64,000 nt of DNA from Chitinophaga tropicalis (GTDB lineage: Bacteria > Bacteroidota > Bacteroidia > Chitinophagales > Chitinophagaceae). How positions within the stretch are numbered: position 1 is the first letter of the stretch; every line of letters begins with the position of its first letter. The position numbers were made by a program, and so were the translations under genes. The notes beneath the pieces are model-generated. The model was not told the DNA's origin, did not search any database, and saw only the letters and a program-made list of their open reading frames with translations. This document shows, in pieces, positions 37,688 to 46,537 of this stretch. The stretch lies in contig NZ_WRXN01000001.1 of NCBI RefSeq assembly GCF_009758205.1, forward strand, positions 1,240,001-1,304,000, written 5' to 3'.

Positions 37688-38833
37688 CTACAATCCACCA
37701 TGCCCACCTTTGCGCTTTGGTCGCCGTCGCAGGAGATAACGGGCCGAAAGCGGCTGGGAACTTTTTAAGGCGTGTTTGTCAATAATATAAACGTCCGGCT
37801 TTCCATCCAGTGTCTTCATTTTGGTCAGCGGATAGCCGGTCTGTAGCTCGAAATCGGTGGCCTTGATCTTTTCCCGCTGCAGCCACCAGGACAGTTGATT
37901 GCCCCGGATCTGCGGGGTCTGTTCCGTTTTCCACAGGACTCGCTTGGTGGCCATAAGCTGTTTGTCCAGAGCATCGATGATGTTAACATTGCAGATAACA
38001 AAATCCAGGTTTTTGTCCAGTACATGTTCCGGAAAGAAATGCCGGTCATCTACGGCTTGCGCATGTTCAAAGGCGTTCTTAAAAGAGCTGAAATACCGCT
38101 GCAGGCTGTCACTTACTGTTACACGGCCGTTGGTAACAATATATTCATAGGGAGATAACCTGTTAACTTTTACTTCCAGCAGCGGTAGCTGTGCTGGCTG
38201 GATCGTGGGAAGATGGCCTGTCCTCATGGCCCGATACAGGTTGTCAAAGGTAAGACAGTTTTGCTCCGGTAAGTAAAAGGTATGGCGCATGGAGTGTTCC
38301 TTGAGTATTTTTTCATAGATATCTTTTAAAGGGTGAACGTTGGTAATACCGGAATGGTAGAAGTATTTTGCTTCCAGCCGCCTGCACACATCCTTTCCCA
38401 CCTCTGCGCATTCCAGTGTACCCAGGTCTGTCATCACTTCGAGGACTGCACGCTGAATGGCCTGCGGGTCGGTGATGAAACGGTTATCATTGTTTGTCGT
38501 GCGTTCAGAAAAGTTCCAGTTGATCTTTGACATCCGCCAGTCGAGATCCAGACTATTGACACCGTTGATCTCAACTTCAGGAATGTCTATCGGCCGTTGT
38601 AGCGTCGCATGGAGATGATGGAGCGTATATGGCTTTGCACCATCCAGTTGATAAAATGCGAGCTGGAAGCTGAACCTGTTACCGCCTTCCTTATGCTGAG
38701 CATAGTCTAGCTGAAAGTGCGGAGCATTTGTCTTGACCGCTTTAGCGAGCCCACCATCAGCCTGCTGGCCCACGCCGACTGCACGCAGTACTGTCTGCAG
38801 CCGGCAATATTCTGAATATGTACTGTTGTCCAT
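37688..38833 (-). CDS. Hypothetical protein, 381 aa, member of a three-copy family
   Basis: Paralog of the proteins at 38846 (adjacent, 12 bp away) and 32990. The start MDNSTYSEYCRLQTVLRAVG matches MNNKQYEQYCRLQEAIRGYG of the neighbour. Shared patterns include FSFQLAFYQLD, EVEINGVNSLDLDWRMSKINW and YFSSFKNAFEHAQ. The C-terminus is basic (RRRPKRKGGHGGL). No membrane helix or catalytic motif. A tandem duplicate with its neighbour. Confidence 0.65.
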   Translation of the reverse strand: MDNSTYSEYCRLQTVLRAVGVGQQADGGLAKAVKTNAPHFQLDYAQHKEGGNRFSFQLAFYQLDGAKPYTLHHLHATLQRPIDIPEVEINGVNSLDLDWRMSKINWNFSERTTNNDNRFITDPQAIQRAVLEVMTDLGTLECAEVGKDVCRRLEAKYFYHSGITNVHPLKDIYEKILKEHSMRHTFYLPEQNCLTFDNLYRAMRTGHLPTIQPAQLPLLEVKVNRLSPYEYIVTNGRVTVSDSLQRYFSSFKNAFEHAQAVDDRHFFPEHVLDKNLDFVICNVNIIDALDKQLMATKRVLWKTEQTPQIRGNQLSWWLQREKIKATDFELQTGYPLTKMKTLDGKPDVYIIDKHALKSSQPLSARYLLRRRPKRKGGHGGL

Positions 38834-38845
38834 GGATAATAATTT

Positions 38846-39985
38846 TTACATGTGCAAGCCACGATTGTCTGGAGGATCCTTACGTTTGAAGGGTTTACGA
38901 TGGCGATGCCCGTCGGCGGGTCCTATTGGCGGGTATACCTGGTAGGTAAGCCCCTTTTCATCAGGCTGTCCATAACTGGAAAGGGCAAGACCACTTTTTT
39001 GCTTGAAGTCGGCTGCCGTTGTTTTACCTTCAGTCAGATGCCAGCTGATGATATTGTTGACCAGCGTTTCTTTTTTGTTCAGGTCCCAGTTGGATGTTTT
39101 AACAGCTATTACCTGGTCATCGGTACAGTCATAAATGATGGCTTCTTTTATCATCAGAGGCAACCGGTCGGCGATCACGATGATAGGGTCGAACTGATCC
39201 AGGGGAATGCGCTCAATATGATCGACCGCCTTTTTCAGCGTGGTGAAATACCTGCTTTTATCATTGTATACCCCAACACTGAGATGCTGTTCTTTGGTGG
39301 ATCTGTGTTCATAGCCCTTTGTGCGTACTTCATACGCTTCATGGCCGGCCATGTAGTCGGTTCTCTCCTGTGGTGGCGTGCTTAAAATGAAAATGGCGTC
39401 TCTGGCAATAGGCGCATCGGGCCGTCTGGTTGAAATTTTTACAGTGTCACTATAGGTCTGGTCTAATTCCTCCAGCCTGGGATGTATGTGAGAGCCAGCC
39501 GCCAGTGGTGTAAAGGCCAGGTGCTTGGTCGCCAGTAGCTCCATCAGATGGGTGCCTTCTTCGGTGACGGTTAGTCTGTCTAGGTCTGAAAGTAGCCGGT
39601 TGATCTCTCGATGAAGTCGGCCGGATCCCCGTTCCTCATCTCTGCGCAGCAGATCCTCATTGATCCCATGCCAGTTGATCTCGCCCATGCGCGCGTCCAC
39701 CAGCGCGGTATCTATGCCATTGATGACGGTGGCTTTGATAGGTATTTCACCTCTGCGGAAGAGCTGATAGTGATCAAATGTATAGTCATCCTGGCTATCA
39801 AACTTGTAAAACTGCAGTTTATATCGAATGCGTTCGCCACTGCTGAAGTCCAGTAGATTGATGCGAAAGCCCGGTGGGTCGTCTTTGACCGCCATGGAGA
39901 GCATTTGGTCATAAACTTGCGGAAATCCATAACCGCGTATGGCTTCCTGCAGCCGGCAGTACTGTTCATATTGTTTGTTGTTCAT
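38846..39985 (-). CDS. Hypothetical protein, 379 aa, member of a three-copy family
   Basis: Tandem paralog of the gene at 37688, with the same N-terminal EQYCRLQ block, YKLQFYKFDSQDDYTFDHYQ, TVINGIDTALVDARMGEINWH and RYFTTLKKAVDHIE. The C-terminus is rich in Arg, Lys and His (RHRKPFKRKDPPDNRG). Soluble; function unknown. The order and spacing point to co-transcription with its duplicate. Confidence 0.65.
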   Translation of the reverse strand: MNNKQYEQYCRLQEAIRGYGFPQVYDQMLSMAVKDDPPGFRINLLDFSSGERIRYKLQFYKFDSQDDYTFDHYQLFRRGEIPIKATVINGIDTALVDARMGEINWHGINEDLLRRDEERGSGRLHREINRLLSDLDRLTVTEEGTHLMELLATKHLAFTPLAAGSHIHPRLEELDQTYSDTVKISTRRPDAPIARDAIFILSTPPQERTDYMAGHEAYEVRTKGYEHRSTKEQHLSVGVYNDKSRYFTTLKKAVDHIERIPLDQFDPIIVIADRLPLMIKEAIIYDCTDDQVIAVKTSNWDLNKKETLVNNIISWHLTEGKTTAADFKQKSGLALSSYGQPDEKGLTYQVYPPIGPADGHRHRKPFKRKDPPDNRGLHM

Positions 39986-40059
39986 GCGTCACTGGTTTCT
40001 GGTCACACATATTTGTAGGCCACTGATAGGTCTGAACCGTCAGGGCTATCCTAATACCT

Positions 40060-40548
40060 TTATAGAGAGCGCCCCCTATTTTTACCGGGATGGCGTATTT
40101 TATAGCCGACACCGAGCTGCTTTCTTTTTTCAAGCAACATCGTCTTAAGTTGCTGTATGGCGTGTCGTGGCTTGGGTAGTGGTCCTTGGGAGGCCAGGAA
40201 GTGTTGGCTGGCACTCAGTTGCCGTACATCCAGGTACTTGTAGCTGGCAGCAACTAACGTTGTCATCGCAGCTTCATAGCCATGCAGATAATATTGATGG
40301 GTGTGGGCATGCCGCCGCACGTCAAAAATGAGGATGGCGCTGCCGTCTTTCATCTGGTGCCAGGGTCTGAGTAAAAGCGACTGATCCCTGCCGAAACTTT
40401 CGCGCAAAAAAGCTTCTGTCAAATGCACCAGGCCAATCTTTTTCATATCTGCTTCCAGTCTCATCCATTGATGATCGCCATCCGGTCCGGCAATTTTGCG
40501 CAGTGCTGCCTCTCTGCGTTCCCGCTCTGCGCTAGATTCCCTTGCCAT
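40060..40548 (-). CDS. Hypothetical protein, 162 aa, basic tail
   Basis: Begins with a charged helix (MARESSAERERREAALRKI), has a beta-rich centre (GSAILIFDVRRHAHTHQYYL) and ends in HPGKNRGRSL. Its start overlaps the 3' end of the upstream gene by 17 bp, which suggests translational coupling. No family recognised. Confidence 0.6.
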   Translation of the reverse strand: MARESSAERERREAALRKIAGPDGDHQWMRLEADMKKIGLVHLTEAFLRESFGRDQSLLLRPWHQMKDGSAILIFDVRRHAHTHQYYLHGYEAAMTTLVAASYKYLDVRQLSASQHFLASQGPLPKPRHAIQQLKTMLLEKRKQLGVGYKIRHPGKNRGRSL

Positions 40549-41749
40549 GACGTTTACCGCTTGGCACCCTTATCGTCATAGGCTTTTTATGAGCATCCAT
40601 CCTGGTATTTATCTGCTGATGTGGCGTGTTCTCTTGCCCGTTATTATCCGCTTTGGCTGACCCCGCCGGACTGTTGCCGCCAGACTGTTTTTCTGCCTGT
40701 GCCGGATGCTCGGGAGAGGATACATTGTTGCCTGGTGTTCCACCTCTGGTGGCTGACCTGTCTGCAGGGCCGTCGAGCTGTACCACGCTATTGGAGCGGC
40801 GCTGACGCGGCGTTTTACGATAGTTGTTATGAGGCTGCAGTTTGCCGTCAGCATAGATGTGGATAGTCCCATGTTCAGAGTTGACGGAGATGGTCACATA
40901 CTGGGTGTTGCCGTCCTTGTGTTGGGCACTGAGCTCTACCTGGAAGCCTTTCTTTAGATTCCTGAGTAGTTTCTCATGTTTCTTCGGATCGTCGAGACTG
41001 GGAAAATTGAATTCATCCAGTTTCGCCTCCAGGTCAAAAGAGGCATAGCGCCATTCATAGTTGCCATTCTCCTTCTGTTTTGTCAGATCCAGCCAGATCC
41101 AGGTGGAGTACTTTTCGTCATTTTTGTTAAAATACTCTTTTTGCACAGGGCGCCCCTCTAACAGGTTCGGTATCTCCAGGAGAGTGATATTTTTATGGTG
41201 TGTAAAAAAATGCCGGACGGTATGTTGATCACGTAATTGCTGCTGGTAGGTCAAGTCCTGCTCATCCTGGGTAAATGTCAGGTCAGGTGAGTATTTGGCA
41301 ACAAGCAGGTGAAACAGTTCCTTGTCTGTTGCGGCCAGCTCCTGGAGTTTGTGATTGACGATATGATCATATGACTGCTTTTGCTCTACATAGAACCGCT
41401 CGCGTTCTGCCGCGGGCTGCTCATAATCCATCGTGGGCCTCGAGCGCAGCATATTTTCCAGCGCGCTCACGTCCAGACTGCCCAATTGTATCGCTGGAAT
41501 GGGAATATTAATAAGCGCTGCGTCTACCCCGTTATAAAAGAAGCGGTAACCGTCTTTTTCGGAGTGGCCGTAGCCAAATACCAGGTCTGTGGTGAGCCGA
41601 CTTCCGTCAACGGAGGATTCTTCCTTTAATGTAAAGGGTTCAGTGCCTGCCTTTACATGATAGGTAATGGCGGCATTGTGACGAGTTTCAGCGCCAGCAC
41701 TGTATTTCATGTCATCAAAAAGTGCTTGCAGGTTTTCCTCTTGTGTCAT
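40532..41749 (-). CDS. DUF3945-like conjugative-element protein, 405 aa
   Basis: The region of about 185-295 resembles the DUF3945 repeat found in Bacteroidota mobile-element proteins: LLEGRPVQKEYFNK, YSTWIWLDLTK, ASFDLEAKLDEFNFPSL, LLRNLKKGFQVEL, YVTISVNSEHGTIHIY. A long low-complexity Ser/Gly/Asn-rich linker follows, ending in the basic tail VPSGKRHGKGI. The family call is by pattern and tentative; the family has no settled function. Confidence 0.6.
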   Translation of the reverse strand: MTQEENLQALFDDMKYSAGAETRHNAAITYHVKAGTEPFTLKEESSVDGSRLTTDLVFGYGHSEKDGYRFFYNGVDAALINIPIPAIQLGSLDVSALENMLRSRPTMDYEQPAAERERFYVEQKQSYDHIVNHKLQELAATDKELFHLLVAKYSPDLTFTQDEQDLTYQQQLRDQHTVRHFFTHHKNITLLEIPNLLEGRPVQKEYFNKNDEKYSTWIWLDLTKQKENGNYEWRYASFDLEAKLDEFNFPSLDDPKKHEKLLRNLKKGFQVELSAQHKDGNTQYVTISVNSEHGTIHIYADGKLQPHNNYRKTPRQRRSNSVVQLDGPADRSATRGGTPGNNVSSPEHPAQAEKQSGGNSPAGSAKADNNGQENTPHQQINTRMDAHKKPMTIRVPSGKRHGKGI

Positions 41750-41808
41750 GACTTTTGTTTTATTGGTTTACAATAATTGTGGGTAGTGCCGGTGCTTGTT
41801 TTGTTCGA

Positions 41809-43074
41809 TCATATCCGCCGGGTAGAGCCTTTGTTGGGCACTTTGCGAACAAGTGGCTTTTTGTTGTCCAATTTTTTAGTGGATGTTGAGTTGTTCTGAT
41901 CTATATAAAGCTGTGGGGCATTCGCCTGTGCCGGCTGATTGGACTGCGAAGGCTGAATAGAAGGCCCCTGTTGGTTGGATTGAGACTGTTGGTTGGCGAG
42001 CGTTTGCGCCAGCCGGGGAAGTTCGCTCAGTGGCACTTCGTCTCTTGACTGATTGAGTATTTTTATCCTGCCATCCTGTGGCGCGGCCACCGCGTACATT
42101 TCAATATCCTGAACGCCTACCCGAACTTTTACAGGCATTACTTTACCTGCCCGCAGGCCATCGAATAGCTCCCGGCGGGAGGCGGGTGTATTCAGCTCCC
42201 GGATTGGAAGGCCATGGGCGGCTTTTTCCAGATCAAATGCATGTGATGGTGTTTGTATATACCGGTAAGCCCCGGTGCCGTCCCGTTCGTTAAAGTTCAG
42301 CTGTACCCAGCTGCGAACAATTTTGCCATTGGCGTCCTGAATGGGTTGCTCAATAGCCCACCCCTCCAGCAGGTTAAGTGCCTGATCGGCTTTGAGCGTC
42401 TTGTCGTCGACTACACGAAACTGCTGGCTGCGATTCATGGAGGGGTTCTTATCAAAACGCAGGTGGGCATCGTATTTTTCAAACTGGTAAATACCATCAT
42501 CATCGACCTTGTTAATGTGCAGGTGATATTCGGCGGTTTTCCCGTTAGAGACATATACACTATAGGGTACAGTAAAGGAGGGCGCGTTTTCCCTCATCTG
42601 CCGCTCTACCTCTGGTATGGCCTGTTCCATGCCATGGTCGGAGAGTACCTTGCGTATTTGCTGCATGTTTTGTTGCCGCTGCTGTTGCACCAAATCATAA
42701 TGGCCTGGTGTGTAAGCCGGACCGCTTTGGGTGATCCGGTCGCTGATACGGCCTATGAGGTTGACAAGCCGGTGGAAATTCCTGCGCCACCATCCTTTGT
42801 AAACGTCCTTGCGCTGTACCTTCAGAGCATCCCGCAGATAGCGCAGCATTTGCTTTTCTTCTCCGGACAATTCCTTTCGCCTGGCAGCGTAGCGCCGGTG
42901 TACAGAACGGTAGTACTGGTAGCGGGCTTTGTCAAAGCTGCGGCCTTGTCGCTCCTGGGGGCGAAAGATCCTGTCCAGCTTCTTCTCATGGCTGTCCCAA
43001 ATCTGCAGGTCGTATTCAATGCGGTTGACTGAATTGTGTAGCATAACGCAAATATTTTCGGTTACTGATGTCAT
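41809..43074 (-). CDS. DUF3945-like conjugative-element protein, 421 aa
   Basis: The N-terminal about 130 residues are highly charged and helical (possible coiled coil). At about 245-355 a DUF3945-like unit shows LLEGWAIEQPIQD, SWVQLNFNERDGTG, HAFDLEKAAHGLPIREL and LRAGKVMPVKVRVGVQDIEMY. A Gln/Ser-rich linker and the basic tail VPNKGSTRRI follow. Its start codon abuts the stop of traN, so it is part of the transfer operon. Confidence 0.62.
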   Translation of the reverse strand: MTSVTENICVMLHNSVNRIEYDLQIWDSHEKKLDRIFRPQERQGRSFDKARYQYYRSVHRRYAARRKELSGEEKQMLRYLRDALKVQRKDVYKGWWRRNFHRLVNLIGRISDRITQSGPAYTPGHYDLVQQQRQQNMQQIRKVLSDHGMEQAIPEVERQMRENAPSFTVPYSVYVSNGKTAEYHLHINKVDDDGIYQFEKYDAHLRFDKNPSMNRSQQFRVVDDKTLKADQALNLLEGWAIEQPIQDANGKIVRSWVQLNFNERDGTGAYRYIQTPSHAFDLEKAAHGLPIRELNTPASRRELFDGLRAGKVMPVKVRVGVQDIEMYAVAAPQDGRIKILNQSRDEVPLSELPRLAQTLANQQSQSNQQGPSIQPSQSNQPAQANAPQLYIDQNNSTSTKKLDNKKPLVRKVPNKGSTRRI

Positions 43075-43980
43075 TTACTGCGCACCATTGCCGGGAGTAC
43101 CTGCCATTTCGGGAGGTATGGAACGCCCGGCAGCTGCCAGCGGTTCGGCGCGCAAAAGATGCCGGCCTTTGATACGGCAGCGCAGGTGGCGGTCCCCGCC
43201 TTTTTCATAGAGCTCTATCATGAATTGCTTGCGGTCGGCAATGGTGAATTGATCAAAGGCTGCTACAATGGCCATGCTGCCGCCACCAGGCAGAGCGGCC
43301 TCCTTGCATCTGTGCTCATATTGTGGTTGTATTTCTTTTTCCATCAGTGTAGTTCGTTTGGACGTTCTCTGATCCCGGATGTAATAGCGGCCGAAGTCCA
43401 GTTGATAGGGTATCTGTGAGCGGTTGTGTACCAGCAGGTGAAAAAACAACACGCCATCCTGGTAGTAGATGCCCTCCACCGTTAGTTTTATCCCCATGCT
43501 TTTGGTTTTGAGACCAATCATTGTTCGCACATGACCGCACATACCGGTGGCTGTCTGCCGCACCTGGGCAGGCAACATTTTACCGGAGATCTGACCGGTT
43601 TCGGTAACGGGCGAGGTAGCCATGGTGGTAAAGTCCCAGGTATCGGTCTCCAGCTGGCGGGTGTACGCAAGGTCAAACGGGTAAACCTTGCCATCATCGG
43701 TAAACACGTGCATGCTGGAAGAGGCTACATCCGGCCTGGTAGCTTTGAGGCGCAGCACTTTTTCGGTATTGCCGACTTTAACGGTCTTGGCTACGATGTC
43801 AGGGGTGCCGATATCCACTCTTGAGATGTTGGCAGGAAAGATGAGCACGGTGGTACGCTCTGCAGATACGCCGAGTGACAGTGACGCCAGTGATTTTACC
43901 GGATTCGTCTGCCCATAGCAGTTAAGCGTAATACTGCATACAATGGTGATGGCCACCAGCAAGAAGATACGTTTCATCAT
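43075..43980 (-). CDS. traN: Conjugative transposon protein TraN
   Basis: 301 residues with a signal peptide (MMKRIFLLVAITIVCSITLNCYGQ). The TraN/DUF4138 pattern is clear: TTVLIFPANISRVDIG, GNTEKVLRLKATR, then FHLLVHNRSQIPYQLDFGRYYIRDQR. In CTnDOT-like systems TraN is part of the outer-membrane-side transfer channel (family knowledge). It follows traM by 27 bp. Confidence 0.9.
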   Translation of the reverse strand: MMKRIFLLVAITIVCSITLNCYGQTNPVKSLASLSLGVSAERTTVLIFPANISRVDIGTPDIVAKTVKVGNTEKVLRLKATRPDVASSSMHVFTDDGKVYPFDLAYTRQLETDTWDFTTMATSPVTETGQISGKMLPAQVRQTATGMCGHVRTMIGLKTKSMGIKLTVEGIYYQDGVLFFHLLVHNRSQIPYQLDFGRYYIRDQRTSKRTTLMEKEIQPQYEHRCKEAALPGGGSMAIVAAFDQFTIADRKQFMIELYEKGGDRHLRCRIKGRHLLRAEPLAAAGRSIPPEMAGTPGNGAQ

Positions 43981-44007
43981 TTGGTGTTTTTAGTTGTAAG
44001 TGTTTGT

Positions 44008-45327
44008 TTACTTCCCTTGTGCGTTGGTGTCGATCAGCAGCACAGGATAGTCGGCTTTGACCGTAGCTTTTACCAGCTTGACTTTTTTGCGGATCAGTGA
44101 TTTAACTGTTTCTACGCCTGCACTGGCAGCCTGTGCACCGATGGATGGATCCATCGAATAGAGCTGCAGGCTTTGAAGCGCCTGGTCGGCGCCCTGGCTA
44201 GTGGTTTGTTTGTTACCCATATCCCGTATGGGAATACCGATGTTGCCATCGTAGTCATAAACCGCAAGCGATACCGGTAGCCGTGAGTTGCCAATGCGGA
44301 TAGCGCTGATGTTTACCTGTAACCGTTCCCCTTCCAGTTTGCAGTCACCAAACAGGAAAGTGCCTGCAGGAACTTGTTGTCCTTGCACAAATACATCCTG
44401 CGTCAGCCGGAATTTGACGGTGGCGCCACTTACCACGGTACGGGTGTCGTGGATCACGGCAGTAATAGCATTGGCGTCCATCTGCTGCATACCGGCAGGA
44501 TCTACTTCATAGAATCCTGCGCGGCTGGCACGGGTCACAGGGAACGCTTTACCGTGCAGCGAATCTGCCAGCGTAGGGCGGCTGGAGTCAGCGAGGCGCA
44601 CAGCGGGAGCACCACCCTGCAGGTAATCACATATAGGCTCGTCATCAGAGGTAGTAACTGGCAGTACAAGTCCTTTCTGGGTTTTGGATTGTTCCTGCAG
44701 GCGCTGGCGCACCAGTTCGGGATGCTGCACATCCATGATACGCTCGAGCACCTCTTTTACCTGGCTCATTTGTGGATCGGGCTGTTCGCTGGTGCCCGCC
44801 GAAAGCTGCCCCATGAGCTGCTCCAGTCGTTGCATTTCTGTATCATAGCGTTCACTGGAAGGTGCATTCGGATCGGTTGCCGCTTCTGTTGGCGTAGATG
44901 CTTTGTTCAGTTCGCGGTCCAGTGCGGCCAGGCGTTCACGGATCCGTGCTTCATCCGGATGTTGATCTATTCCGGCGTTCAGGATACCATGTCGGCGGCG
45001 GGGAGCGGTAATGGCAGTATCCTGGAAGGGAGGTTCATTTAATCCTGACCGGGAATAGGTGGAATCAAGCCCCCGCTGGCGGTGCAGGCGCATCGAGTCT
45101 TCGTCCTCTGCACGGTAAAGACTTAACTTGTCCGTAGGTTTTCCGCCTGCCAGATCAGGAGAAGGGAGGTTGACATTAAAGCCATTACCTTTCGGCGCTA
45201 TGCCGGAGCTATCGGCCTTACCAAGTCCCATCGACCAGACCAGCAGCATGGTGAGTGGTATGATGAGCACGGGCAGCACAAGTAAAAATTTTCGTTTGCG
45301 CAAAAACTGTTGGGAATGTTCTGTCAT
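44008..45327 (-). CDS. traM: Conjugative transposon protein TraM
   Basis: 439 residues. One membrane helix near the N-terminus (FLLVLPVLIIPLTMLLVWSMG). A long charged and Pro/Thr-rich periplasmic linker follows, then the C-terminal TraM domain (VKFRLTQDVFVQGQQVPAGTF, LQVNISAIRIGNSRLPVSL). TraM is the VirB10-like scaffold spanning the envelope. It lies between the TraL-like and traN genes as in other Bacteroidota elements. Confidence 0.92.
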   Translation of the reverse strand: MTEHSQQFLRKRKFLLVLPVLIIPLTMLLVWSMGLGKADSSGIAPKGNGFNVNLPSPDLAGGKPTDKLSLYRAEDEDSMRLHRQRGLDSTYSRSGLNEPPFQDTAITAPRRRHGILNAGIDQHPDEARIRERLAALDRELNKASTPTEAATDPNAPSSERYDTEMQRLEQLMGQLSAGTSEQPDPQMSQVKEVLERIMDVQHPELVRQRLQEQSKTQKGLVLPVTTSDDEPICDYLQGGAPAVRLADSSRPTLADSLHGKAFPVTRASRAGFYEVDPAGMQQMDANAITAVIHDTRTVVSGATVKFRLTQDVFVQGQQVPAGTFLFGDCKLEGERLQVNISAIRIGNSRLPVSLAVYDYDGNIGIPIRDMGNKQTTSQGADQALQSLQLYSMDPSIGAQAASAGVETVKSLIRKKVKLVKATVKADYPVLLIDTNAQGK

Positions 45328-45339
45328 GGAAATATGTTT

Positions 45340-45795
45340 TTATGGTTTGAGAAATTGGCGGATGGTCTGGAGGCTGTCAATCAGTCCTGGGCGGTTGCGG
45401 GCCAGTTCCAGGTACATTTGCATGCCGGTCGGAGTGGTTTGCAAACTGTCCAGGTAACGGATAAAGCCGCTAATGCGGGCCGCTTCCAGTTCGGTAAACT
45501 CGACACGCTGCATGGCCTGTCCCATCGGCAGGATACTTATCTTATCATGCGTGCTGACGCGAATGGAAGGTTGGCCACTGAATGCCTGTATGAGGATGTG
45601 GACGCAGGTGCCACCGATGACAGCACAAAAAATGGCCAGATATAGTTTGGTTTGTCGCCTGGACCAGCGACTGGCTTTACTCCCCATCCATGCCGCCCAT
45701 TTACGCTGGGCGGTCAGCACCAGTTGAAACAGGCGGGTAGCTCCCGGCATGCGCCTGGGCTGTTCTTTTTGGTTATGTCTTTTTTTCCACCACAT
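45340..45795 (-). CDS. traL: TraL-like conjugal transfer membrane protein
   Basis: The frame opens at 45858, 3 bp after the traK stop, but ATG 45795 (MWWKKRHNQKEQ) has the usual A-rich upstream stretch and is preferred. The protein has a basic cytoplasmic N-terminus, one membrane helix (LYLAIFCAVIGGTCVHILI) and a short periplasmic part. Size, topology and position between traK and traM match TraL; sequence signal alone is weak. Confidence 0.7.
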   Translation of the reverse strand: MWWKKRHNQKEQPRRMPGATRLFQLVLTAQRKWAAWMGSKASRWSRRQTKLYLAIFCAVIGGTCVHILIQAFSGQPSIRVSTHDKISILPMGQAMQRVEFTELEAARISGFIRYLDSLQTTPTGMQMYLELARNRPGLIDSLQTIRQFLKP

Positions 45796-45861
45796 ATATT
45801 GCTTGTTTTTATTGCAGGAATAAGAGACGATATGTAAGAAAGGAGAGAGCTTGTTCATGGC

Positions 45862-46479
45862 TTATCTTTTGATGGTTTGCAGATCGACGTTTTCGAGTAT
45901 GGCCCAGCGTTCGATGAGAAAGCCGTGAGGATTGTTGTCGCTTCGGGCCACTGTTCTCAGATGGCCCTCGGTTACCAGGCTGCGCAGGACGACAGTAGTG
46001 GTGCGGGTGATACGCTGGGTGCCGTAATAACGGAAGCGGTAGGGGTAGTTACTGATATCCACCTGGATAGAGTCTGCCTCGATTTCCTGGGTAACATTAC
46101 CGGTGATGATACCTGAATAATATCCTTGCTCTTTTAAATCATCATATATCTTTTTGGCAGAGCGGTCGGCCAGATACAGTGCTTTGCGCAAATTGTTTTC
46201 AATCACTTTTTCATCAGGGTCAAGGCTGAAAAAATACTTATGGAAAGTGCTGATATGGTCACGTGCTTCAACCGGTACGTTTTCCTTTCTACCACTGGCG
46301 ACAGCTTCCAGCACCTTCCCGTTATATAGCAGGTAGATGCGTTGCTGGCTTTGCTGGACTTTGTCGATGGCCACAAACATGGTGTAGCAGCTCACTGTAG
46401 CGCTGGCGCAGATAACGACCAGCGTAAACAGTCGCACATATTTAAAGGCGGATTCAATGTTTTTTAAGCTCCGGAACAT
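45862..46479 (-). CDS. traK: Conjugative transposon protein TraK
   Basis: 205 residues. One membrane helix (YVRLFTLVVICASATVSCYTMF) near the N-terminus, then DKVQQSQQRIYLLYNGKVLEA and the periplasmic domain with HISTFHKYFFSLDPDEKVI. These are TraK family marks (VirB8-like role by family knowledge). The gene follows traJ in the expected order. Confidence 0.92.
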   Translation of the reverse strand: MFRSLKNIESAFKYVRLFTLVVICASATVSCYTMFVAIDKVQQSQQRIYLLYNGKVLEAVASGRKENVPVEARDHISTFHKYFFSLDPDEKVIENNLRKALYLADRSAKKIYDDLKEQGYYSGIITGNVTQEIEADSIQVDISNYPYRFRYYGTQRITRTTTVVLRSLVTEGHLRTVARSDNNPHGFLIERWAILENVDLQTIKR

Positions 46480-46537
46480 ACGATGTCAGTTTTTTCTGTG
46501 AGGCAGATGTGATGTTGGTGTATGGCGGGTTGGGGAG

